Of a DNA stretch of 64,000 nt, positions 17,562 through 28,111 are shown in pieces (the stretch's first letter is position 1; each line of letters opens with the position of its first letter). Under the pieces are notes generated by a model. It was not told the DNA's origin, made no database searches, and worked only from the letters and a program-made list of their open reading frames with translations. Source of the stretch: Paraburkholderia graminis C4D1M (GTDB taxonomy: Bacteria > Pseudomonadota > Gammaproteobacteria > Burkholderiales > Burkholderiaceae); assembly GCF_000172415.1 (NCBI RefSeq), contig NZ_ABLD01000022.1, positions 48,576 through 112,575 on the forward strand, given 5' to 3'. The position numbers and the translations under genes are program-made.

Positions 17562-19855
17562 ATGTCGACTCCCGTCAATAGCAAACTCCGCGAAGCCGCC
17601 CTCGATTACCACGAGTTCCCGACTCCAGGGAAGCTCGCGATCTCCCCGACCAAGCAGATGATCAACCAGCGCGATCTCGCGCTGGCGTACTCGCCGGGCG
17701 TCGCGTTCGCGTGCGAGGAAATCGTCGAAAACCCGATGAATGCGGCGCGTTTCACCGCGCGCAGCAACCTCGTCGGCGTCGTCACGAACGGCACGGCGGT
17801 GCTCGGCCTCGGCAATATCGGGCCGCTCGCGTCGAAGCCGGTCATGGAAGGCAAGGCCGTGCTGTTCAAGAAGTTCGCCGGCATCGACGTGTTCGATATC
17901 GAGCTGAACGAGTCCGATCCGCACAAGCTGGTGGACGTGATCGCGGCGCTCGAGCCGACTTTCGGCGGTATCAACCTGGAAGACATCAAGGCGCCGGACT
18001 GCTTCATCGTCGAGCGCGAATGCCGCAAGCGCATGAAGATTCCGGTTTTCCACGACGACCAGCACGGCACGGCGATCGTCGTCGCGGCGGCGATCACCAA
18101 CGGTCTGAAGGTGGTCGGCAAGGACATCAAGGACGTCAAGCTCGTGGCCTCCGGCGCGGGCGCGGCGGCGCTGGCGTGTCTGGACCTGCTGGTGGACATC
18201 GGCCTGCCGCTCGAGAACATTCTCGTGACCGACCTCGCGGGCGTGGTATACAAGGGCCGGGTCGAACTGATGGACCCGGACAAGGAGCGCTTTGCGCGCG
18301 AAACCGAAGCCCGCACGCTCGCCGAGGCGATTGGCGGCGCGGACGTTTTCCTCGGGCTGTCGGCGGGCGGCGTGCTCAAGCAGGACATGGTCAAGCAGAT
18401 GGCCGACAAGCCGCTGATTCTCGCGCTCGCCAATCCGACGCCGGAAATCCTGCCGGAACTGGCGCTGGAAGTGCGTCCCGGACGCCGTGCTGTGCACGGG
18501 CCGCACCGACTATCCGAACCAGTGAACAACGTGCTGGTGTTCCCGTTCCTGTTCCGCGGCGCGCTGGACGCGGGCGCGACGACGGTCACGCGGGAATGGA
18601 AATCGCCGCGGTCAACGCGATTGCGGAATTGGCGCGCCAGGAGCAGAGCGACATCGTCGCGACGGCTTATGGCATTCAGGACCTGTCGTTCGGGCCGGAA
18701 TATCTGATTCCGAAGCCGTTCGATCCGCGCCTGATCGTCAAGGTCGCGCCGGCGGTGGCGAAGGCCGCGATGGATTCCGGCGTCGCCGAGCGTCCGATCG
18801 AGGACATGGAAGCGTACGAACAGCACCTGCAGCAGTTCGTGTATCACAGCGGCACGACGATGAAGCCGATCTTCCAGCTCGCGCGCGGCGTCGAGCCGGA
18901 GAAGAAGCGCATCGTGTTCGCGGAAGGCGAGGAAGAGCGCGTGCTGCGGGCGATGCAGATCATCGTCGACGAAAAGCTGGCGAAGCCGATCCTGATTGGC
19001 CGTCCGGCCGTGATCGAGCAGCGCATTGCGCGCTATGGGCTGCGCCTCGTCGCGGGCCAGGATTACACGGTCGTGAACACCGATCACGACGAGCGCTACC
19101 GCGATTTCTGGCAGGAATACTACAAGATGATGTCGCGCAAGGGCATCACGCAGCAGATGGCGAAGCTCGAAATGCGCCGCCGCACCACGCTGATCGGCGC
19201 GATGCTGGTGAAAAAGGGCGAAGCCGACGGCATGATCTGCGGCATGGTGAGCACGACGCATCGCCATTTGCACTTCATCGACCAGGTGATCGGCAAGCGC
19301 GAAGGCTGTGCTGTCTACGCCGCGATGAACGCGCTGGTGCTGCCGAATCGCCAGATTTTCCTCGTCGATACGCACGTGAACGTGGATCCGACGCCGGAAC
19401 AACTGGCCGAGATCACGATCATGGCCGCCGAGGAAGTGCGCCGTTTCGGTATCGAGCCGAAGGTCGCGCTGGTGTCGCACTCGAACTTCGGATCGAGCCA
19501 CGCGCCGACCGCGCAGAAAATGCGCGACACGCTGACGATTCTGCGCGAACGCGCGCCGGATCTTCAGGTGGACGGCGAAATGCACGGCGACGTCGCGCTC
19601 GACGCCAATCTGCGCCGCGAAATTCTGCCGGACTCGACGCTCGAAGGCGATGCGAACCTGCTGGTGCTGCCGAACATCGACGCGGCCAACATCTCGTACA
19701 ACCTGCTGAAGACGGCGGCCGGCAACAACATCGCGATTGGCCCGATGCTGCTCGGCGCGGACAAGCCGGTGCATGTGCTGACGGCGTCCGCAACGGTTCG
19801 GCGCATCGTCAACATGACGGCGCTGCTGGTCGCGGATGTGATCGCGGCGCGTTGA
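17562..19855 (+). pseudogene. maeB: NADP-dependent malic enzyme (malic domain plus phosphotransacetylase-like domain), frameshifted as read
   Basis: MaeB decarboxylates malate to pyruvate with NADP+. The malic domain (EFPTPGKLAI, YSPGVAFACEEI, FHDDQHGTAI) runs to about residue 305. The C-terminal phosphotransacetylase-like domain runs to the stop, for a total near 764 residues, the normal size. Three single-base changes break the frame: an extra C in CGTCCCGG (about 18478), a missing G in CCAGTGAAC (about 18523) and a missing A in GGGAATGG (about 18594). Correcting them restores the family sequence around RTDYPNQVNNVLVF and EMEIAAVNAIAEL. All three sit in short homopolymers of an otherwise perfect gene, so sequence error is plausible. 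The start is the ATG of MSTPVNSKLRE. Confidence 0.9.
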
Positions 19856-19937
19856 TCGCACGGCGCTGGCTGGTTGCGTAGTAAGCACCGGCCGGCGCAC
19901 GCAAATCTGCCGGCTACCTTGGCCGGCATCTCGCCCT

Positions 19938-20090
19938 GCAAAAAAAGAAGGCGTGTCCGCAATGGACACGCCTTAGGGCGAACAGGGGATAGCCGCCCCA
20001 AAACGGCAAACAACAGGCATCGTTACAAGAATCCCGCTTCCGAACTCCGGCGACGGAGGCCCGGCGGGCGGTTGTTTTTGCTTCGTTGGG
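19938..20090 (-). ncRNA. Candidate structured small RNA (minus strand)
   Basis: The 420-bp gap between maeB and the RNase gene has no convincing ORF but is rich in nested pairing. GCAAACAAC (20006-20014) pairs with GTTGTTTTTGC (20071-20081), CCCGC (20033-20037) with GCGGG (20064-20068), and CTCCG (20045-20049) with CGGAG (20054-20058). Only the minus strand then ends in a terminator with a U-run. On that strand TTGACA and TAGTAT elements lie upstream, although the 21-bp spacing is too long for a canonical promoter. I do not recognise the family; 6S RNA or another known class should be tested. Boundaries are approximate. Confidence 0.4.
19948..19974 (-). terminator. Rho-independent terminator, minus strand
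   Basis: A perfect 11-bp stem (AAGGCGTGTCC/GGACACGCCTT) encloses a 5-base loop. On the minus strand it is followed by CTTTTTTTG, a good U-run; on the plus strand no U-run follows. An outer TCGCCCT/AGGGCGA pair (19931-19937 with 19975-19981) can extend the structure. No minus-strand protein gene ends here, so it probably ends the RNA candidate at 19938-20090. Confidence 0.75.
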
Positions 20091-20275
20091 CTAATACTAG
20101 CCCGAGTGAGCAAAATTTTCTGTCAAAAGTCGTCAAAGTGCGGCCAGCAGCGCGTCGCCGTCGATTTGAGCAATTTCGCGCGCCTGGCGAACGTTGATTC
20201 CAGGGACCATTAGCGATACCCTTACGACTTTCATGGTCGTCAAACTCGTGATCTAACCGCCGGGAATCTTGGTAA

Positions 20276-20692
20276 ATGGCACGCAGCTGGCAGCGGATCA
20301 AGGGCGTGCTGATCGGTGCGGCTGCGCTGTGCGCTTTCTGCGGCCCCGTGCCTTACGCCTTCGCGCGCAACTACACGGCACCCGCCGGCACCGATGCACA
20401 GGCACTCGGCACTGTCACGGTGGCGCAACTGCCCCGTCAGGCGGTCGATACATTGAACTTGATTGCCGCAGGCGGGCCTTATCCATATGAAAAGGACGGC
20501 GTCGTATTCGGCAACCGCGAACGGTTGCTGCCGCCCAACCGGCGCGGCTACTACCACGAATACACCGTTCCCACGCCTCGCTCACGTAATCGCGGGGCGC
20601 GTCGCATCGTCTGCGGAGGTCCGCTGAAGCGAACCGACAATTGTTACTACTCGGACGACCACTACACCAGTTTTAATCGTATTGTTGAATGA
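20276..20692 (+). CDS. Secreted guanyl-type ribonuclease (RNase N1/T1/Sa, barnase-like)
   Basis: This is a small exported ribonuclease. A signal peptide spans about residues 1-30 (positive MARSWQRIKG, then an Ala/Leu core ending YAFA). The mature domain of about 108 residues has the microbial RNase triad in order: Glu95 in YYHEYTV, Arg110 in RRIVCGG and His129 in DDHYTSF. Cys113 and Cys123 could form a disulfide, consistent with export. A barstar gene starts only 16 bp after the stop, giving the classic toxin-inhibitor pair that protects the producing cell. Confidence 0.9.
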   Translation: MARSWQRIKGVLIGAAALCAFCGPVPYAFARNYTAPAGTDAQALGTVTVAQLPRQAVDTLNLIAAGGPYPYEKDGVVFGNRERLLPPNRRGYYHEYTVPTPRSRNRGARRIVCGGPLKRTDNCYYSDDHYTSFNRIVE

Positions 20693-20708
20693 CATCGGGA
20701 TGAACGGC

Positions 20709-21269
20709 ATGAGCGACAACGTCTACGCGCACGACACCGGAGTCGCGACGGATCTTTTCGCGGCCGGCGAGGGCAACCTGTTCCAGCGCGTCATGCAAAT
20801 GCGCGCGGGCGATCAGGGCCGTGAGAACCGGAGCGAGCCTGACAGTGTGGTTTCATCGAACGAGGAGCCCATGAGTCTTTTCAAGACCGTACGACCGAAC
20901 ATCGTACAGTCGATCCGCGCGTTCCGCGTTCAGGATCTCGCGGACGAGGCGAATCAACTAGGTCAGCACTTTCTCTATGCGTATTGCGCCAATGCGCAAT
21001 CGAAACAGGAAGTGCTCGAGACCATCGCAACCTCGTTCCTGTTTCCGAAACATTTTGGCAAGAATTACGACGCGCTCTACGATTGCCTGACCGATCTCGT
21101 CCACAAGGCCGGTGCGCAGCCGGGTTTCGTGATCGTGCTGGAGCAATTGCCCGTCGCACAGAAGTTCGACAAGGAAGGCCGCGAGACGCTGCTGGACGTG
21201 TTCCGCGAGGCCGCCGAATTCTGGGCTGAGCGTAAGGTCGCGTTTCGGGTGTTTTATTCGTTTGCCTGA
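20709..21269 (+). CDS. Barstar-family ribonuclease inhibitor
   Basis: This is the cytoplasmic inhibitor for the adjacent barnase-like RNase. The barstar core lies in the C-terminal 110 residues, including FPKHFGKNYDALYDCLTDL, the region that plugs the RNase active site in barstar, and the EFWAERKVAFRVFYSF end. About 54 residues precede the core (MSDNVYAHDTGVATDLFAAG and on), longer than classical barstar. The start is uncertain: ATG 20709 keeps the extension, while ATG 20871 has a better ribosome site (GAGGAG) and gives a barstar-sized 132-residue protein. Confidence 0.88.
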   Translation: MSDNVYAHDTGVATDLFAAGEGNLFQRVMQMRAGDQGRENRSEPDSVVSSNEEPMSLFKTVRPNIVQSIRAFRVQDLADEANQLGQHFLYAYCANAQSKQEVLETIATSFLFPKHFGKNYDALYDCLTDLVHKAGAQPGFVIVLEQLPVAQKFDKEGRETLLDVFREAAEFWAERKVAFRVFYSFA

Positions 21270-21337
21270 ATAAGCTAAAAACCCTGAGGCTTTCGCGTCC
21301 TGGCTGGATTGCAGCCGGAGATTGCCGCCAGAACGAT

Positions 21338-21368
21338 AAAGGCCCGCCAATTGGCGGGCCTTTGTTTT
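21338..21368. terminator. Bidirectional terminator between barstar and rsmE
   Basis: An 11-bp GC-rich stem (AAAGGCCCGCC/GGCGGGCCTTT) with an AATT loop is followed by GTTTT on the plus strand and preceded by A-rich sequence, so it can serve the barstar transcript and, less well, the converging rsmE transcript. Confidence 0.8.
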
Positions 21369-21453
21369 GGCTTTTGCGCGGAGGCGTTGCGGCCGCTGCT
21401 GATGCCGCGGCCTTAGTCAGTGCCGCTGGCCCGACAAGAGTCCAATCGGCCGC

Positions 21454-22194
21454 TCACCACCCGCCCCAGCCAGCCGCCAGCGCCGACAGCACGGCCATGC
21501 CGGCGGTTTCCGTGCGCAGCACGCGCGGTCCGAGCCCCACAGCCTGGAAGCCATGATCCATCGCGGCGGCTTCTTCGGCGGCGGAAAAACCGCCTTCCGG
21601 GCCGACCAGCACGGTGACGGGCCCCTTCGGCGGAGCCGCAGGCAAGGCCGAGAAAGGGATGCTGGCGCGCGGCGACAGCAGGATGCGCAGTTCGTCGCCG
21701 GCGGGAACGCGCGGCATCGCGCTGAGCCATGTGGCGATTTCACGCACCGGCATGACTTCGGGCAGACGGTTGCGCCCGCATTGCTCGCAGGACGCTCGCA
21801 CGATGCCTTCCCAATGCGCATGCCGTCGCGCCGCGCGTTCTCCCGCCAGACGCACCACGCTGCGCGTGGTGGTGAGCGGCACGAAGCTGGATGCGCCGAG
21901 TTCCACGGCCTTTTCGATCAGCCAGTCCATCTTGTCGCCGCTCGCAATGCCTTGGGCGAGCGTGAGCCGGTAAGGCGTTTCGACTTCGATATCGCGGAAC
22001 TCGCGAATTTTTACGGTGACCGCGCGGCGTTCGATGGCGGCGAGTTCGGCGCTGTATTCACCGCCTTCTCCGTTGAAAAGCACGATGGAGTCGCCCACCT
22101 GCAAGCGCAGGACAAGGACGTGCCGAACGACGTCATCGGGAAGCTGCACGATGTCGTCGGGCGAAAGGGACGTACCGACGAAGAAGCGAGGCAT
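21454..22194 (-). CDS. rsmE: 16S rRNA (uracil(1498)-N(3))-methyltransferase
   Basis: RsmE methylates U1498 of 16S rRNA with S-adenosylmethionine. The 246-residue protein starts with the family-typical MPRFF. It has the PUA-like N-terminal region and the SPOUT knot motifs KMDWLIEKAVELG, CEQCGRNRLPEV, LVGPEGGFSAAEE and LGPRVLRTETA. An alternative ATG at 22209 adds five residues and lies 2 bp after the stop of the upstream VOC gene; the shorter start matches the family. Confidence 0.95.
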   Translation of the reverse strand: MPRFFVGTSLSPDDIVQLPDDVVRHVLVLRLQVGDSIVLFNGEGGEYSAELAAIERRAVTVKIREFRDIEVETPYRLTLAQGIASGDKMDWLIEKAVELGASSFVPLTTTRSVVRLAGERAARRHAHWEGIVRASCEQCGRNRLPEVMPVREIATWLSAMPRVPAGDELRILLSPRASIPFSALPAAPPKGPVTVLVGPEGGFSAAEEAAAMDHGFQAVGLGPRVLRTETAGMAVLSALAAGWGGW

Positions 22195-22213
22195 CAGAAA
22201 AATACTCATTAGT

Positions 22214-22627
22214 TCACGAAAGGTGGCGAGCGAGCGCCCAACGGTAGCCGTCCAGATCCTCAACCTGGGCGAAGCGGTCGCCCCAGAACTGGTCCTGCGG
22301 CTCGCTCAGCGATTTTGCCCCGGCGGCGAGCGCCCGGGCGTAAACCGCGTCGACATCGTCGACATAGACATAAAACGATTGCGGCGCAATCGCGCCTGCG
22401 CTTCGCGGTGTTTTCGCGGTCGAGCCGAACGCGCCTTCCGGCGCGAACATCACGATCAACTGGCCCTGATACGTCATCTCGACGTGCATGACGACGCCGT
22501 CGTCCTGCACGCTGTCCCGCAACTCGAAGCCGAACGCCGCGGTGTAGAACGCGGTCGTGGCACGCGCGTCGCGCACCGTCAGATAGGGGGTCAACCAGGG
22601 CACACCGGCTGGGCGGGAGGCGGTCAT
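22214..22627 (-). CDS. VOC-superfamily (glyoxalase/PhnB-like) protein
   Basis: This is a 137-residue single-chain member of the vicinal oxygen chelate superfamily. Landmarks are WLTPYLTVRDARATTAFYTAAFGFE at the N-terminus, MHVEMTYQGQLIVMFAPEG, and the C-terminal PQDQFWGDRFAQVEDLDGYRW, where VOC metal ligands usually lie. The substrate is unknown; members range from glyoxalases to antibiotic-binding proteins. It is followed closely by rsmE on the same strand. Confidence 0.82.
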   Translation of the reverse strand: MTASRPAGVPWLTPYLTVRDARATTAFYTAAFGFELRDSVQDDGVVMHVEMTYQGQLIVMFAPEGAFGSTAKTPRSAGAIAPQSFYVYVDDVDAVYARALAAGAKSLSEPQDQFWGDRFAQVEDLDGYRWALARHLS

Positions 22628-22742
22628 GGAGTTCTCCGGATCTATGGGTTGTTGGGCGCGTGCTCGGAAGCCGGCAGCGAGTCCCGTATCGTCTGTCTAT
22701 GAGATAGCGCGCACGGGCCAAGCCGAGCATTTTGCCCGGTCG

Positions 22743-23624
22743 TTAGCGTGCTGGCTTTAAGAATTGACCTAGTTTACCGCTGGCTGACGGCGACGCCGCA
22801 AAGAGCCCGGCGTGCGTGGCCGCGCTGTAATGCTTCAATGCGTCGATTCGACGCGCGGCGAGGCGCGCGGTCACGTCATCGGCGGTTAGTGCGGCGGGGT
22901 CGAGCGTGTCGCTGGCTGTTGCCATCATCCATAGCGAGCCGTATAGCGGGATGAAGGTGCTCATGTTGCGTACGACGGCGAACGCGCGGCGCAGGTCGTC
23001 GAGCAGACCGGCAATTCTGCCGGCGTGGAAATACGGCGAGCCCAGATGGATCGATACCGCGGCAGTCGGGCTCATCACCCGCTTCAGTTGGCCGTAGAAG
23101 GCTGTCGTGTACAGGCCGGCGGCGGGCGAGTCCGGCGGCGTCACGTCGAACACGATCAGATCGAACTGCATGGATTGCGCGTCGGCTGCTGCGGCCACGT
23201 AGTGCGCGGCGTCGCCGATTACCAGTTCGACGCGCGCATCGTCGAAGGCGCCGCCGTGCACGTCCGGCAAATACTCGCGCGTCAGGCGAACCACCTGTTC
23301 GTCGAGCTCCGCCACGACGATTCTTTCGATTCCGGGATGCGCGAGCAGTTGCCGCGCGGCGCCGCCGTCGCCGCCGCCCAGCACGAGCGCCGCCTTCGGC
23401 GCCGGATGCGCGAGCGCCGCCGGATGCACCATGCACTCGTGATAGATGAACTCGTCGCCGGTGGACGTCATCGGGCGGCCGTCGAGCGTGAAAAGCCGGC
23501 CGAGCTGGCGCGTCTCCCACACCTCGATGCGTTGATACGGCGAGTCAACGCGCGCAAGCAGCGACGCGTGCGGAAATCCGTAGACGACGTCGGGTGTGGG
23601 ATGGAACAGCAAAGAGTCGCTCAA
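22743..23624 (-). CDS. Spermidine synthase-like methyltransferase-fold protein
   Basis: This is a polyamine aminopropyltransferase-family protein. It contains FTLDGRPMTSTGDEFIYHE, the nucleotide-binding loop LVLGGGDGGAARQLL, the acidic AELDEQVV strand and the D-rich FDVTPPDSPAAGLYTTAFY, all typical of SpeE. It may make spermidine or act on a related polyamine. The start is uncertain: the TTG at 23624 (LSDSLLFHPTPD) best matches the family, whereas the open frame extends to an ATG at 23738 with no support. Divergent from tkt. Confidence 0.85.
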   Translation of the reverse strand: MSDSLLFHPTPDVVYGFPHASLLARVDSPYQRIEVWETRQLGRLFTLDGRPMTSTGDEFIYHECMVHPAALAHPAPKAALVLGGGDGGAARQLLAHPGIERIVVAELDEQVVRLTREYLPDVHGGAFDDARVELVIGDAAHYVAAAADAQSMQFDLIVFDVTPPDSPAAGLYTTAFYGQLKRVMSPTAAVSIHLGSPYFHAGRIAGLLDDLRRAFAVVRNMSTFIPLYGSLWMMATASDTLDPAALTADDVTARLAARRIDALKHYSAATHAGLFAASPSASGKLGQFLKPAR

Positions 23625-23925
23625 GGGTTGGCCTGCATAAAAACGCGTTGAGTTACGCCGCTCAATTTTAACGACCCACGGCGTTCCTGGCCCGCCGCCA
23701 CGCCCGGACCAGCCGAGCTTCGACCTGACGATGCGCACGCCGCCATGCGGCCTGGCGCACTGGGGCCGGTGCGGCCTTCTGTTAGAATGTCACGCTTTCA
23801 GCCTTGTCCGTTTGCTCTGCCCGTTTCGCGTCTTCAGGCGCCGCACCGTGCGCCGAAGCGGACTGGCCGCCGAGCTTCCGGGCCTCAAGCGCGCACCGCT
23901 TTTTGACTCTGTCTCCGGACTCGAC

Positions 23926-25947
<2,022 letters not shown>

Positions 25948-26055
25948 TTCAGGACAAAGCGTTGCCGCGCGCGTGGAAGCACAACATGAACGCGTGGCGA
26001 CGCGGCCGGTCAGACGGAACATCGACGTATTTTTTCAGCCATCAGGAGATAGACC

Positions 26056-27066
26056 ATGACGATTCGCGTCGCAATCAACGGCTACGGCCGGATCGGCCGC
26101 AACACGCTGCGCGCCTTCTATGAAAACGGCAAGAAGCACGATATCGAAATCGTCGCCATCAACGATCTCGGCGATGCCAAGACCAACGCCCACCTCACGC
26201 AATACGACACCGCGCACGGCAAGTTCCCGGGCGAAGTGTCGGTGGACGGCGACTACCTGGTTGTGAACGGCGACAAGATCCGCGTGCTGGCCAACCGCAA
26301 CCCGGCTGAGCTGCCGTGGGGCGAGCTGAACGTCGACGTCGTGATGGAATGCACGGGCTTTTTCACGACCAAGGAAAAGGCAAGCGCGCACATCAAGGGC
26401 GGCGCGAAGAAAGTCATCATCTCGGCGCCGGGCGGCAAGGACGTCGACGCAACGATCGTCTACGGCGTGAACCACAACGTGCTGAAGGCATCGGACACGG
26501 TCATCTCGAACGCTTCGTGCACGACGAACTGCCTCGCGCCGCTCGTCAAGCCGCTGAACGACAAGATCGGCCTCGTGAACGGCCTGATGACGACGATCCA
26601 CGCGTACACGAACGACCAGGTTCTGACGGACGTCTATCACGAAGACCTGCGCCGCGCGCGCTCGGCCACGCATAGCCAGATCCCGACCAAGACGGGCGCT
26701 GCTTCGGCGGTCGGCCTCGTGCTGCCGGAACTGAACGGCAAGCTCGACGGCTACGCGATTCGCGTGCCGACGATCAACGTGTCGGTGGTCGATCTGTCGT
26801 TCATCGCCGCGCGCGACACGACGGTCGAAGAAGTCAACGCGATCATGAAGGAAGCGTCGCAAGGCGCGCTGAAGGGCATCCTCGGCTATAACGACGCGCC
26901 GCTGGTGTCCATCGACTTCAACCACAACCCGGCTTCGTCGACGTTTGACGCTACGCTGACCAAGGTGTCGGGCCGTCTCGTGAAGGTGTCGAGCTGGTAC
27001 GACAACGAGTGGGGCTTCTCGAACCGCATGCTGGATACGGCGGTTGCGCTCGCCAACGCGAAGTAA
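26056..27066 (+). CDS. gap: Glyceraldehyde-3-phosphate dehydrogenase, type I
   Basis: Gap oxidises glyceraldehyde 3-phosphate to 1,3-bisphosphoglycerate with NAD+. The protein has 336 residues with the N-terminal INGYGRIGRNTLRAF, the catalytic cysteine in SNASCTTNCLAPL, TTIHAYTNDQ and the C-terminal SWYDNEWGFSNRMLD. It follows tkt, an arrangement common in beta- and gammaproteobacteria that pairs pentose phosphate and glycolytic steps. AGGAG lies about 10 bp before the ATG. Confidence 0.98.
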   Translation: MTIRVAINGYGRIGRNTLRAFYENGKKHDIEIVAINDLGDAKTNAHLTQYDTAHGKFPGEVSVDGDYLVVNGDKIRVLANRNPAELPWGELNVDVVMECTGFFTTKEKASAHIKGGAKKVIISAPGGKDVDATIVYGVNHNVLKASDTVISNASCTTNCLAPLVKPLNDKIGLVNGLMTTIHAYTNDQVLTDVYHEDLRRARSATHSQIPTKTGAASAVGLVLPELNGKLDGYAIRVPTINVSVVDLSFIAARDTTVEEVNAIMKEASQGALKGILGYNDAPLVSIDFNHNPASSTFDATLTKVSGRLVKVSSWYDNEWGFSNRMLDTAVALANAK

Positions 27067-27162
27067 GGTTCGAGGCTTCGCTCGGGCCGCCGGAGTTGCG
27101 CCAGCGGTTCGTCCCGCGCAACATTCCGGCGCAAAAGCCGACGCAGAAGCCACTGCCGCTCC

Positions 27163-27188
27163 AAAGCCGCTCTACGGAGCGGCTTTTT
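27163..27188 (+). terminator. Rho-independent terminator after gap
   Basis: A 10-bp stem AAAGCCGCTC/GAGCGGCTTT with a short TACG loop runs into TTTTTTA. It can end gap on the plus strand, and the converging GntR gene stops right beside it. Confidence 0.85.
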
Positions 27189-27883
27189 TACGCCTGCGGA
27201 GTCGGGAAATAGACGCCGGCGCGCTGCGCGGCGTTCGAAATATGCGTCTCGATGGCTTTGCCCGCCGCGGCTGAATCGCGTGCCTTGAGCGCGTCCAGAA
27301 TCGCGCGGTGCTCGGTGTAGGTCGACAGCACCAGTTCGCGCCGGTAAAACGGCATGCGCTGGCTTTCCTTCATGACGTCCGCGCTGCTGCTCAGAATCGA
27401 CTCGATCGCGGCGTTGCCCGCAATGTTCACGATACGCATGTGAAAGTCGTAGTCGAGGCGCGCGGCCTCGTCGAGTTCGTCGCACGCGAGCGCCGTCTGC
27501 ATGGCCGTGATGTTTTCCTCGAACCAGACGAGGTCGGAATCGCTGACGGCGAGCGCCGCCATGCGCGCGATAAACCCTTCCAGCGCGTAGCGCATCTGAT
27601 AGGTGTCGGGCAGCGAAGACTGCGCGGCAAAGCGCCAGGACTGCGCCGCCGCCGACGCCTGCGCGCGCTCCACATACACGCCCTTGCCAGGCCTGATCAC
27701 GAGCAGCCCGAGCGCCTCGAGCGTGGACAGCGCCTCGCGCAGCGACGCGCGGCTGATCGCGAGTTCTTCCGAAAGCTGGCGCTGCGCCGGCAGCAGGCTG
27801 CCCACCGGATAAACGCCCGCTTCGATCCGCTCGCGAATGGTCGCGATGGCGGCATCGGTGACGGTGTGCGGGACATTTTTCAT
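27188..27883 (-). CDS. FadR-type GntR-family transcriptional regulator (FCD domain)
   Basis: This is a 231-residue regulator. The N-terminal winged helix (AIATIRERIEAG, LPAQRQLSEELAISRASLREAL, GLLVIRPGKGVYVERA) is of GntR type. The C-terminal helical FCD domain carries the Asp/His metal-site residues around DYDFHMRIVNIAGN and TEHRAILDAL. It is divergent from the dicarboxylate transporter, and a perfect TGGTCGGACCA palindrome lies in front of that gene, so it probably controls the transporter and the ureide genes beyond. A carboxylate ligand is typical of the subfamily but not identified here. Confidence 0.9.
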   Translation of the reverse strand: MKNVPHTVTDAAIATIRERIEAGVYPVGSLLPAQRQLSEELAISRASLREALSTLEALGLLVIRPGKGVYVERAQASAAAQSWRFAAQSSLPDTYQMRYALEGFIARMAALAVSDSDLVWFEENITAMQTALACDELDEAARLDYDFHMRIVNIAGNAAIESILSSSADVMKESQRMPFYRRELVLSTYTEHRAILDALKARDSAAAGKAIETHISNAAQRAGVYFPTPQA

Positions 27884-28064
27884 CGGAATTCACCTCGAAG
27901 CGCGGTCTGACCGGCATTGTAGTACGCGGCCCGAAGAACGTGGAATTAACGGCGACCAAGCTGCGTCGCGAACCGCACAAGCGAGCGACACAGCGCGGGT
28001 AAACACCGTTTCAAGACGCCTTGACGTCAGTATATCGGCTTCCTACTATCCACCATAACAGATC

Positions 28065-28075
28065 TGGTCGGACCA
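28065..28075. promoter_or_regulatory. Putative GntR/FCD operator
   Basis: TGGTCGGACCA is a perfect palindrome with a central G. It fits the TNGTNNNACNA pattern recognised by FadR-type regulators. It lies 37 bp before the transporter start and about 180 bp from the divergent regulator start, a position suited to repression of the transporter. Confidence 0.65.
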
Positions 28076-28111
28076 GTCTGAACAGATGGACATCCACCTC
28101 AGGAGGAAGCC

